Assembly (NCBI GenBank): GCA_023255835.1
Contig: JAGDVW010000083.1
Coordinates: 8,813-15,570, forward strand
Direction of reading: 5' to 3'
Origin: Candidatus Acetothermia bacterium
GTDB taxonomy: Bacteria; Bipolaricaulota; Bipolaricaulia; Bipolaricaulales; Bipolaricaulaceae
DNA: 6,758 nucleotides
The stretch's first letter is position 1, and each line of letters begins with the position of its first letter. Of this stretch, positions 1 through 6,090 are shown piece by piece. The notes below the pieces were generated by a model. It worked only from the letters and a program-made list of their open reading frames with translations. It was not told the origin of the DNA and ran no database searches. The position numbers and the translations under genes were made by a program.

Positions 1-1145
1 GCGTCCGGGGGGGCCAGAAGTTTCCGGATCTGCCAGGTTATCCCGCCCACAAGCGTGGCCAGACGTATCACCTTCACCCCACCGGACGTGGACCCGGCTG
101 CCCCGCCCACCACCATCCCCACCGTGAGGAGGAGCTTTCCCGCCTCCGTCCATCGGGAAAGATCCACGGTTTGGAACCCCGTGCAGGTCATGGCTGAAAC
201 GTACTGGAACGCGCCGGTTCTGAAGGCCTCCCTGGCCGGCCAAAGCCGAAGGAGGTTGAGCCCGGTGACCCCTGCCCCAAAAAGGAGCCCCAAAAGGAGC
301 CAGCGGGTCTGGAGATCCCCCCACAGAACCTTTGGCCCTCCGGAGAGCATTCGATAATGCACCACGAAGCTCACCGCCCCCACCACCATGGCGAAGATGG
401 CCACAATCTCGATGTTGAGGGAGCGGTAGTGGGCAAGGGAATCGGGCCAGAGGCTGAACCCACCGGTGGCCACCCCGGTCATGGCGTGGTTCAGCGCTTC
501 CCAAGGGGGCATCCCCGCGATGAAGAAGGCCAGGGCCGCAAGAACCGTATAGAGGCCGAAGATCCACCACATGGTGCGGACGGTGGAGCGCACGGAAGGG
601 TGGATCTTTTCCGTCCGGGCCTCGGCGTAGTAGAGGGCGGCTGCGGAGACCCCAGGCCCAGCGAGGATGGCGATCATGAGGACGATCACCCCCATCCCGC
701 CAACCCACTCCATGAGGGAACGCCACCACTGTAAGGTCTTGGGAAGGAGATCCGGCCGGAGGGCCATGGTGAGGCCTGTTCCCGTGAACCCCGAGATGCT
801 TTCGAAAAAGGCGTTGGTGAAGTCAGCATAGGGATAGATGAGCCCCCCGCCGAGGGCGCGGGAGGTGAGATAAAGGGGCAGGGCCCCAAGGGCGGCCACC
901 AAAAGCCAGCCGAGCCCGGCCACAAACAGGCCGTGGCGGAGTTCCGTCTCTCCTGCGCCCCTGAACGGCCAATAAAAAATGGCCCAAAGGCCCAGGGCAG
1001 CGAGCACAGTCAGGCCCAGCGGCCAGAGGGCCACCCTCTCGTGGAAGTAGAGGGCCACGGGGAAGGAGGCGGCGGCCATGAACGCCACCACCAAAGGCAA
1101 AAGCCCCAAATCCCGCAGGACGACCCGCAGGTCCGCAAGGCTCAT
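1..1145 (-). CDS. trkH: TrkH-family potassium uptake membrane subunit (3' end outside window)
   Basis: This gene reads without a stop from ATG at 1145 down to base 1, giving 381 visible codons; TrkH/KtrB proteins are usually about 450-490 residues, so the C-terminal part, including the fourth pore loop, lies outside. The protein begins MSLADLRVVLRDLGLLPL and is rich in hydrophobic segments. Three pore-loop signatures are visible: SGFTGTGLTM (about residues 115-124), HAMTGVATGGFS (220-231) and AMTCTGFQTVDLSRW (318-332). They are followed by the family hallmark GGAAGSTSGGVKVIR (about 347-361). By family knowledge this is the ion-translocating subunit of a Trk/Ktr potassium system in the cytoplasmic membrane, gated by the RCK subunit encoded just upstream. 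It starts 4 bases after the trkA stop with no clear Shine-Dalgarno, so translational coupling is likely. Family assignment is secure; the coupling ion is not determinable. Confidence 0.95.
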   Translation of the reverse strand, partial: MSLADLRVVLRDLGLLPLVVAFMAAASFPVALYFHERVALWPLGLTVLAALGLWAIFYWPFRGAGETELRHGLFVAGLGWLLVAALGALPLYLTSRALGGGLIYPYADFTNAFFESISGFTGTGLTMALRPDLLPKTLQWWRSLMEWVGGMGVIVLMIAILAGPGVSAAALYYAEARTEKIHPSVRSTVRTMWWIFGLYTVLAALAFFIAGMPPWEALNHAMTGVATGGFSLWPDSLAHYRSLNIEIVAIFAMVVGAVSFVVHYRMLSGGPKVLWGDLQTRWLLLGLLFGAGVTGLNLLRLWPAREAFRTGAFQYVSAMTCTGFQTVDLSRWTEAGKLLLTVGMVVGGAAGSTSGGVKVIRLATLVGGITWQIRKLLAPPD

Positions 1146-1149
1146 GGGT

Positions 1150-1812
1150 TCAGCCGGTGAGGATGGAGATCAGGCGCTCCGGCGTGTGCTCTTTGCTGAA
1201 CACGGTGAGGATGTCCCCGGCCTGGATGACCGTGCTGCCCTTGGCGATCTCCAGTTCCCCATCGCGCTCCACCGCCGCCACCAGCACCCCCTCGGGGATG
1301 AGCCCGCTCTCCCCGGCCTCCCGCAGGGCCTTTCCCACAAGGGGGGAGCTTTCCGGGACGGTGATCCGAAAGAGCTGGGCCCCGCCGGGCAGGGTCACCA
1401 GGTCCCGCAGTTTGGGGTGCAGGGCAGCATGGTAGAGGTACTCGGCCACGATCACGTCGGGGTTCTCCATCACGTGGGCCCCCAATCTCCGGAAAAGTTC
1501 GGTGTGGGCGCGGTTGTTGACCACGGAGACGATGGTGGGGACCCCGAGGTCCTGGGCGGCGGCGATGACCATGAGGTTCGTGGCGTCGTCGGAGGTGGTG
1601 GTGATGAGGGCGTCGGCCCGCTCGGCCCCGGCCTCCCGCAGGGCCTCCACCGAGGCCGCATCGGCCTGGATCACCAGGACATCGTGCTTTCGGGCCACGG
1701 CCTGGGCCTTCTCCGGGTTGCGCTCGATCACCGCCACGTTGTGGTGGTCCCGCGTAGCCAGCTCTATCAGGGCACTGCCGATCCCGCCTGCCCCCACGAT
1801 GATGAGGTACAT
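1150..1812 (-). CDS. trkA: TrkA/KtrA-type potassium channel regulatory subunit, single RCK
   Basis: The 220-residue protein has an N-terminal Rossmann-fold RCK_N domain (about 1-118). Its dinucleotide loop is G7-A-G9-G-I-G12, with acidic E30 at the end of the second strand (NVAVIERNPEKA), as expected for NAD(H)/nucleotide binding. A C-terminal RCK_C domain spans about 135-220 and contains LVGKALREAG and GDILTVFSKE. At about 220 residues it has one RCK unit, like KtrA, whereas E. coli TrkA has two in about 458 residues; family knowledge suggests a cytoplasmic multimeric ring that gates the membrane subunit. The start is fixed by an in-frame TAG five codons upstream. AAGGAG (1828-1833) is 15 bases from the ATG, too far for a normal ribosome site. 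It is first in the operon, with trkH 4 bases downstream. Calling it trkA rather than ktrA is a matter of convention. Confidence 0.94.
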   Translation of the reverse strand: MYLIIVGAGGIGSALIELATRDHHNVAVIERNPEKAQAVARKHDVLVIQADAASVEALREAGAERADALITTTSDDATNLMVIAAAQDLGVPTIVSVVNNRAHTELFRRLGAHVMENPDVIVAEYLYHAALHPKLRDLVTLPGGAQLFRITVPESSPLVGKALREAGESGLIPEGVLVAAVERDGELEIAKGSTVIQAGDILTVFSKEHTPERLISILTG

Positions 1813-1821
1813 GCGGGGGCT

Positions 1822-1850
1822 ATCCTACTCCTTCCCCGGGCCAAAGGCAA
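1822..1850 (-). promoter_or_regulatory. Candidate sigma-70-type promoter for trkA-trkH
   Basis: On the minus strand there is a -35-like TTGCCT (bases 1850-1845) and a -10-like TAGGAT (1827-1822), separated by exactly 17 bases. Each hexamer matches consensus at 4 of 6 positions. Transcription would start near 1815, only about 3 bases before the trkA ATG, so the message would be nearly leaderless; the AAGGAG at 1828-1833 would then lie upstream of the transcript. Predicted by eye only. Confidence 0.4.
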
Positions 1851-1917
1851 TTGGGGACGAGCGATGGAGAATTGGTCGAACGGGAAGAAGGTTCGCGGGC
1901 CGGGGGAGGACCGGGGA

Positions 1918-1923
1918 TATGAT
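1918..1923 (+). promoter_or_regulatory. Possible -10 element (TATGAT) for the DUF2007-pcm-ltaE operon
   Basis: TATGAT matches the -10 consensus at 5 of 6 positions and lies in the divergent gap opposite the trkA promoter. No convincing -35 is seen 16-19 bases upstream. If used, transcription would begin near 1930-1931, on the second in-frame ATG (1931) of the downstream gene, giving a leaderless message. The element overlaps the first possible start codon (1919), so it cannot serve as promoter for a message translated from 1919. Confidence 0.25.
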
Positions 1924-2167
1924 TGGCGGTATGGAAAAGTGGGTGAAGCTCACGGTGGTCTGGGGCGAGCCCAAGGCCCTTCTCCTCAAGGGCTTCCTGG
2001 AGGGGGAGGGGATCCCCGTTCGCCTGCGCTACCACGTCCCGCCCAGCGTCTACCCCCTCATGGTCGATGGTCTGGCGGAGATCCAGATCCTCGTTCCTGA
2101 GGAGGATGTGCCCCGGGCTGAGGAGGCCCTGGCCGCCTTCCGCCTGCCCGGGGAAGGGGAGGAGTAG
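1919..2167 (+). CDS. Small DUF2007-type putative signal-transducing protein
   Basis: This encodes an 82-residue soluble protein without a signal peptide or membrane segment. The core, VVWGEPKALLLKGFLEGEGIP, then PLMVDGLAEIQILVPEED and PRAEEALAAF, has the layout of the DUF2007 family (Pfam PF09413): an initial beta strand, a helix carrying 'LLKGFLEGEGIPV', an 'I.ILVPEED' strand and a last helix with 'AEEAL'. The family is named as putative prokaryotic signal-transducing proteins, but no biochemical function is established. Two starts are possible: ATG 1919 has GGGGGAGGA (1902-1910) 8 bases upstream, while ATG 1931 would begin MEKWVKL, closer to typical family N-termini, and could be a leaderless start. 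I give 1919 because of the ribosome site. The stop directly abuts the pcm TTG start, implying one operon with pcm and ltaE. It is not homologous to the methyltransferase. Confidence 0.75.
   Translation: MIGGMEKWVKLTVVWGEPKALLLKGFLEGEGIPVRLRYHVPPSVYPLMVDGLAEIQILVPEEDVPRAEEALAAFRLPGEGEE
2155..2164 (+). promoter_or_regulatory. Ribosome binding site deciding the TTG start of pcm
   Basis: The purine-rich AGGGGAGGAG, inside the last codons of the preceding gene, contains GGAGG (2158-2162) five bases before TTG 2168. No ATG or GTG lies near the expected N-terminus, so this site supports TTG as the real start. Confidence 0.65.
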
Positions 2168-2817
2168 TTGCGCTGGCCCACGGAAGAGGAATTGGCCCGC
2201 CTCCGCCAGGAACTGGTGGAGGAGCTCCGCCAAAAGGGGATAACTAGCCCCCGCGTCCTCGCCGCGATCGGGAAAATCCCGCGCCACCTCTTCGTCCTGC
2301 CCGAGCACCTCCCCTGGGCCTACGACGACCGCCCCCTTCCCATCGGCTTTGGCCAGACCATCTCCCAGCCCTACATCGTGGCCCTCTCCACCGAGGCCTT
2401 GGCGCTTTCCCCCGCGGACAAGGTCCTGGAGGTGGGGACCGGCTCGGGCTACCAGACCGCCGTCCTGGCGGAGCTGGCCAAAGAGGTGTTCACCGTGGAA
2501 AGGATCCCCGAGCTTTCTTGGGAAGCCCAGGAGAGGTTGCGGAGGCTTGGGTACGAAAACGTGCGGTTTCGGGTGGGCGATGGCACGAAGGGCTGGCCCG
2601 AGGAGGCGCCGTTCCCGGCCATCCTCGTCACCGCCGCCGCCCCCCGCGTCCCCAAAAGCCTCCTTGAGCAGCTCGCGGAGGACGGGCGCTTGGTGATCCC
2701 CGTGGGCGGGAGATTCCAGCAGGACCTTTGGCTGGTGCGAAAACGGGGAGGCAAACCGGTTTACGAGCACCTTTGCCCGGTGAGCTTCGTCCCCTTGATC
2801 GGCGAGGAGGGATGGCG

Positions 2818-2818
<1 letters not shown>
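2168..2818 (+). CDS. pcm: Protein-L-isoaspartate O-methyltransferase (stop codon ends at 2821)
   Basis: This cytoplasmic enzyme uses S-adenosylmethionine to methylate abnormal L-isoaspartyl residues, which starts their return to normal aspartate in damaged proteins. The reading frame includes the TGA at 2819-2821; the coding part given here stops before it because that stop overlaps the ltaE ATG. The product is 217 residues, normal for the family. Diagnostic pieces in order: RVLAAIGKIPRHLFV (about 34-48), the substrate-site motif Q63-T-I-S66-Q-P, the SAM-binding motif I V86-LEVGTGSGYQT, the acidic strand end VFTVERIPEL, GDGTKGWPEEAPFPAILVTAA and LVIPVGG near residue 180. The start is TTG 2168, immediately after the preceding TAG, with a good ribosome site. 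Bacterial pcm often neighbours surE, which is not seen here; instead it lies between a DUF2007 gene and a threonine aldolase gene. Identity is highly secure. Confidence 0.96.
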
Positions 2819-3852
<1,034 letters not shown>

Positions 3853-3933
3853 CCCGGAAAAACCTGGCCTTCTCCCCGCCGGCCTGTCCGCGTTTCTCCG
3901 GGACTAGGGCTGTAGCCTCCGTTACGTTCGATC

Positions 3934-4713
3934 ATGATGGTCACCAACGGGAGCAGGGTTTTGGGGGGCTCGCCGCCGCGCACCTTTGGGGATGGGGCCA
4001 GGATGGGGACGGTTCTTTTGGCCCTCCTTTTTCTTGGGCTTTCTGCTTGGGCCGTGCCCCTGGGCTTCGAGTCCGGCCCCAACTTCTTCCGCACCTACCC
4101 GCCGGCCCTGAGCGCCTTCATCCAGCTCACCAACCAGGCCATCAATTACGGGAACCAGACGTTCTTCGGGGATGTTCCCCTCCTCCCCCTCATCTCCGGG
4201 GGGCTTGGGGTGCGGGCCGGGGAGACCCTGGGCGAGCCCTTCGCTTTGGGCCTGGGTTTCTCCCTCTTCGGGGCGGCCACGGCCACGGAGGGCGCTTGGG
4301 GAGCCCAAGAGGTCAAGGTGAGCCTTGGCCTCACCTACGCGGATTTACACGCCCTTTTCACCTTTTCCCCCATCCCGGGGGTCCTCTGGCTTGGGGCCTA
4401 TGGGGGCCTGGGCTGGACGAGCCTCGGCTACTCCGTGGTCTTTCCGAGCCTGAGCCTCTCCTTCGTTCCCAGGCCGGGTGAAGCGGTCTACACCGGCCGG
4501 ACTTTCGGGGCTGGGTTTTTCCTGCGCGTGGCCTGGCCGATTTTCCCGAACCTCACCGCCGGGGCGGAGGCCGGGTTCCGCTTCGCCCTCTTCCCCGGCC
4601 TCTCCACCCCGGATGGGGTCCCCATGGACCTGAATGGCGACGGAAAGCCGGATCCGCTGGACCTCTCCGGCTTTTGGCTTGGGCTCAGTTTCCGGGTGGA
4701 GTTCCCGCTATGA
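3934..4713 (+). CDS. Secreted, probable outer-membrane beta-barrel protein, function unknown
   Basis: I do not recognise a named family. The 259-residue product has a hydrophobic stretch, VLLALLFLGLSAWA (residues 27-40), ending in an A-W-A signal peptidase I site, with no lipobox. After it come many short strands with alternating hydrophobic and small or polar residues, such as PFALGLGFSLFGAA, VKVSLGLTYADLHALF and FGAGFFLRVAW, ending in SGFWLGLSFRVEFPL, typical of a C-terminal barrel strand. Before this last strand sits D232-LNGDGKPDPLD243, which fits a calcium-binding DxNxDGxxD loop. The start is uncertain: ATG 4003 gives the shortest signal peptide but no positive n-region, while 3934 leaves a 23-residue extension with several arginines and strongly G/C-biased third positions, favouring it slightly. 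Neither has a strong ribosome site. The stop overlaps the next gene's ATG (ATGA), so it is probably co-expressed with the PKD lipoproteins. Confidence 0.75.
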   Translation: MMVTNGSRVLGGSPPRTFGDGARMGTVLLALLFLGLSAWAVPLGFESGPNFFRTYPPALSAFIQLTNQAINYGNQTFFGDVPLLPLISGGLGVRAGETLGEPFALGLGFSLFGAATATEGAWGAQEVKVSLGLTYADLHALFTFSPIPGVLWLGAYGGLGWTSLGYSVVFPSLSLSFVPRPGEAVYTGRTFGAGFFLRVAWPIFPNLTAGAEAGFRFALFPGLSTPDGVPMDLNGDGKPDPLDLSGFWLGLSFRVEFPL

Positions 4714-5339
4714 AGGGAGGGAGGATGCGCCGCGTTTTCTTGGTCCTTGGCATTGGCCTTCTGCTTTTAGGGCTTTCTGGGTGCGTGGGGAAATTTGCCG
4801 TTCGTCCCCCGGAGGCCATCTTCTCCCTGCGGCCCACCCAGGGGGTGGCCCCCCTCACCGTGGTCTGCGACGGCTCCCTTTCCTTCTCTGAGCAGGCGAG
4901 GATTTCCGAGTACATCTGGGACTTCGGCGATGGGACCAAGGGTTTCGGCCCCATCGTCTCCCACACCTACCAGCGCGGCGGAATCTACCGGGTGACCCTC
5001 ACCGTCTACGACGAGCGGGGCCTGCGGAGCTCCCGGGAAGGCCAAGTGGTTGTGGAGTTCCCTAAACCCATCCCGGATTTCTCCGTCCCGAGCTTGCCCG
5101 TGGGGACCTACGAGACCATCACCTTCGATGCCTCCGCCTCCCGCAGCCCCAATGGGAAAATCGTCCGCTACCTTTGGGCCTTCGGGGATGGCACCTCCGG
5201 GGAGGGCATGGTGGTGGAGAAAAGTTACCGCTACGGCGGGACCTATGTGGTCACCCTTTCCGTGGAGGACGAGGTGGGCCAGGTGGCCACGGTGAGCAAG
5301 ACCGTGACGGTTTTAGGAGGGCCGAGCTGTGGCTTTTGA
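4710..5339 (+). CDS. Lipoprotein with two PKD domains (first of a pair)
   Basis: The 209-residue product starts MKGGRMRRVFLVLGIG and has a lipoprotein signal peptide ending in the lipobox L22-S-G-C25. With valine at +2 it would, by the enterobacterial rule, go to the outer membrane. Two PKD domains follow. The first (about 36-115) has Y68-IWDFGDG75, VSHTYQRGG and YRVTLTVYDERG. The second (about 121-204) has YLW156-A-FGDG161 and YVVTLSVEDEVG, with alanine replacing the usual aspartate of WDFGDG. PKD domains are Ig-like modules typical of extracellular proteins, often for adhesion or carbohydrate contact; no catalytic domain is present. C53 sits where other PKD copies have phenylalanine, and the tail ends GGPSCGF. 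ATG 4710 overlaps the upstream stop by 4 bases, with GGTGGAG (4695-4701) 8 bases before it. ATG 4725, preceded by AGGGAGG, is a real alternative that also preserves the lipobox. Confidence 0.88.
   Translation: MKGGRMRRVFLVLGIGLLLLGLSGCVGKFAVRPPEAIFSLRPTQGVAPLTVVCDGSLSFSEQARISEYIWDFGDGTKGFGPIVSHTYQRGGIYRVTLTVYDERGLRSSREGQVVVEFPKPIPDFSVPSLPVGTYETITFDASASRSPNGKIVRYLWAFGDGTSGEGMVVEKSYRYGGTYVVTLSVEDEVGQVATVSKTVTVLGGPSCGF
5315..5320 (+). promoter_or_regulatory. Strong Shine-Dalgarno site fixing a GTG start
   Basis: A perfect AGGAGG lies inside the end of the first PKD gene, 8 bases before GTG 5329. It decides the start of the second PKD lipoprotein, which has no suitable ATG before its signal peptide. 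Because the two genes overlap by 11 bases, ribosomes finishing the first gene could also re-initiate here. Confidence 0.8.
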
Positions 5340-5991
5340 CCTTTTTGGGCGCAATTTGGGCAAATCCGCGAAAGGGGCCTTGGCCCTGGCGGCGGTGCTG
5401 GGGCTCGTCCTGGGCGGCTGTGTTCCCCGCCAGGTTCAGCCCTCCTCCGGGGTTTTCGCCGTGATTTTGGCCGAGCCCCGGGAGGGGAGGGCCCCCCTCA
5501 CCGTGCAATTCGACGCCAGCCGCTCCACGGACCCCGCCGGCCCCATCTCCGACTATCTTTGGGATTTCGGGGATGGCTCGGCGGTGGCCCAAGGAGCCCA
5601 GGTGAGCCACACCTTCCGCCGGGCCGGGGAGTATTTGGTGACGTTGGTGGTGGTGGGCCCCTCGGGCACGGGCCGGGCCACCGTCCTCATCCGTGTTCTC
5701 AATAACCCGCCCACCGCCTCCTTCACCGTCTGGCCCGCAGACCCCTTCAACGACGAGCCCGTCACCTTCGATGCCTCTTCCTCCTCCGATCCCGACGGCG
5801 ACCCCCTCCGCTTCTCCTGGGATTTCGGCGATGGGGCGGTGGGCCAAGGGAAGCTTGTCCAGCACACGTATAGCAAAGCTGGCGAATACGTGGTGATCCT
5901 CACCGTGTCCGATCCCTCCGGCGCGGAGGCCCGGGCCACAAAGCTCCTCAAGGTGGAGGAGTGCTCCACCGGCCACTGTGGCCGCCGCTAG
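5329..5991 (+). CDS. Lipoprotein with two PKD domains (second of a pair)
   Basis: The 220-residue product starts at GTG with MAFDLFGRNLGKSAKGALAL. Its lipoprotein signal ends in the lipobox L28-G-G-C31, so it should be lipid-anchored outside the cytoplasmic membrane. PKD domain one (about 43-124) shows APLTVQFDASRSTDP, Y76-LWDFGDG83, VSHTFRRAGEYLVTL. PKD domain two (about 127-211) shows PPTASFTVWPADPF, EPVTFDASSSSDPDGDP, W164-DFGDG169 and VQHTYSKAGEYVVILTVSDPSG; both are complete, canonical copies. After the last strand a short tail holds C-S-T-G-H-C, a CX4C pair, then GRR. The gene overlaps the preceding PKD gene by 11 bases, and both have the same architecture, so they look like diverged duplicates in one operon. 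No enzyme domain is visible; binding or a scaffolding role is inferred from the domain type only. The next gene starts 99 bases downstream. Confidence 0.92.
   Translation: MAFDLFGRNLGKSAKGALALAAVLGLVLGGCVPRQVQPSSGVFAVILAEPREGRAPLTVQFDASRSTDPAGPISDYLWDFGDGSAVAQGAQVSHTFRRAGEYLVTLVVVGPSGTGRATVLIRVLNNPPTASFTVWPADPFNDEPVTFDASSSSDPDGDPLRFSWDFGDGAVGQGKLVQHTYSKAGEYVVILTVSDPSGAEARATKLLKVEECSTGHCGRR
5970..5984. repeat. Perfect inverted repeat at the end of the second PKD gene
   Basis: CGGCCAC-T-GTGGCCG is a 15-base perfect inverted repeat; in RNA it could form a short GC-rich hairpin just before the TAG at 5989-5991. It encodes the STGHCG part of the tail. No T-run follows, so I do not call it a terminator. 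It may be chance in GC-rich coding DNA. Confidence 0.45.
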
Positions 5992-6046
5992 GCCGCAAGA
6001 GCCCGCTTCGCCCGCTCCTCCGCCGGGCTGCCTGCGGGACAGAGAT

Positions 6047-6076
6047 TTGCCCCACCTGGTCCGTCCCCGGTACGAT
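6047..6076 (+). promoter_or_regulatory. Candidate promoter for the FN3-repeat lipoprotein gene
   Basis: A -35-like TTGCCC (6047-6052) and a -10-like TACGAT (6071-6076) are separated by 18 bases; each matches consensus at 4 of 6 positions. Transcription would start near 6083, giving an untranslated leader of about 8 bases. If real, the FN3 gene can be expressed apart from the PKD operon. Predicted by eye; read-through from the PKD genes is also possible because no clear terminator separates them. Confidence 0.35.
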
Positions 6077-6090
6077 GGAAGGGGGTAGCG

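Noticed and set aside
357..734. Plus-strand open frame opposite trkH
   Set aside because: Histidine- and glycine-rich shadow; the minus strand carries continuous TrkH sequence with pore motifs.
1078..2100. 340-codon open frame on the plus strand over trkA and the divergent gap
   Set aside because: It runs antisense to trkA, continues out of frame through the DUF2007 gene, and has a histidine/glycine-rich sequence with no recognisable domain.
1820..2770. 316-codon open frame on the minus strand opposite DUF2007 and pcm
   Set aside because: Shadow of pcm, whose motifs are complete on the plus strand; the antisense product lacks family features.
3900..3928. Promoter before the barrel-like gene (GGGACT / TACGTT, 17-base spacing)
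   Set aside because: Each hexamer matches consensus at only 3 of 6 positions; too weak to annotate, although a promoter is expected somewhere in 3853-3960.
3931..3938. Palindrome ATCATGAT at the possible start of the barrel-like gene as an operator
   Set aside because: Eight bases, single copy, made mostly by the tandem ATG codons; no second site or regulator gene supports it.
6000..6029. Inverted repeat AGCCCG...CGGGCT between the PKD and FN3 genes as a terminator
   Set aside because: Only a 6-base stem with an 18-base loop and no following T-run; not enough for an intrinsic terminator.
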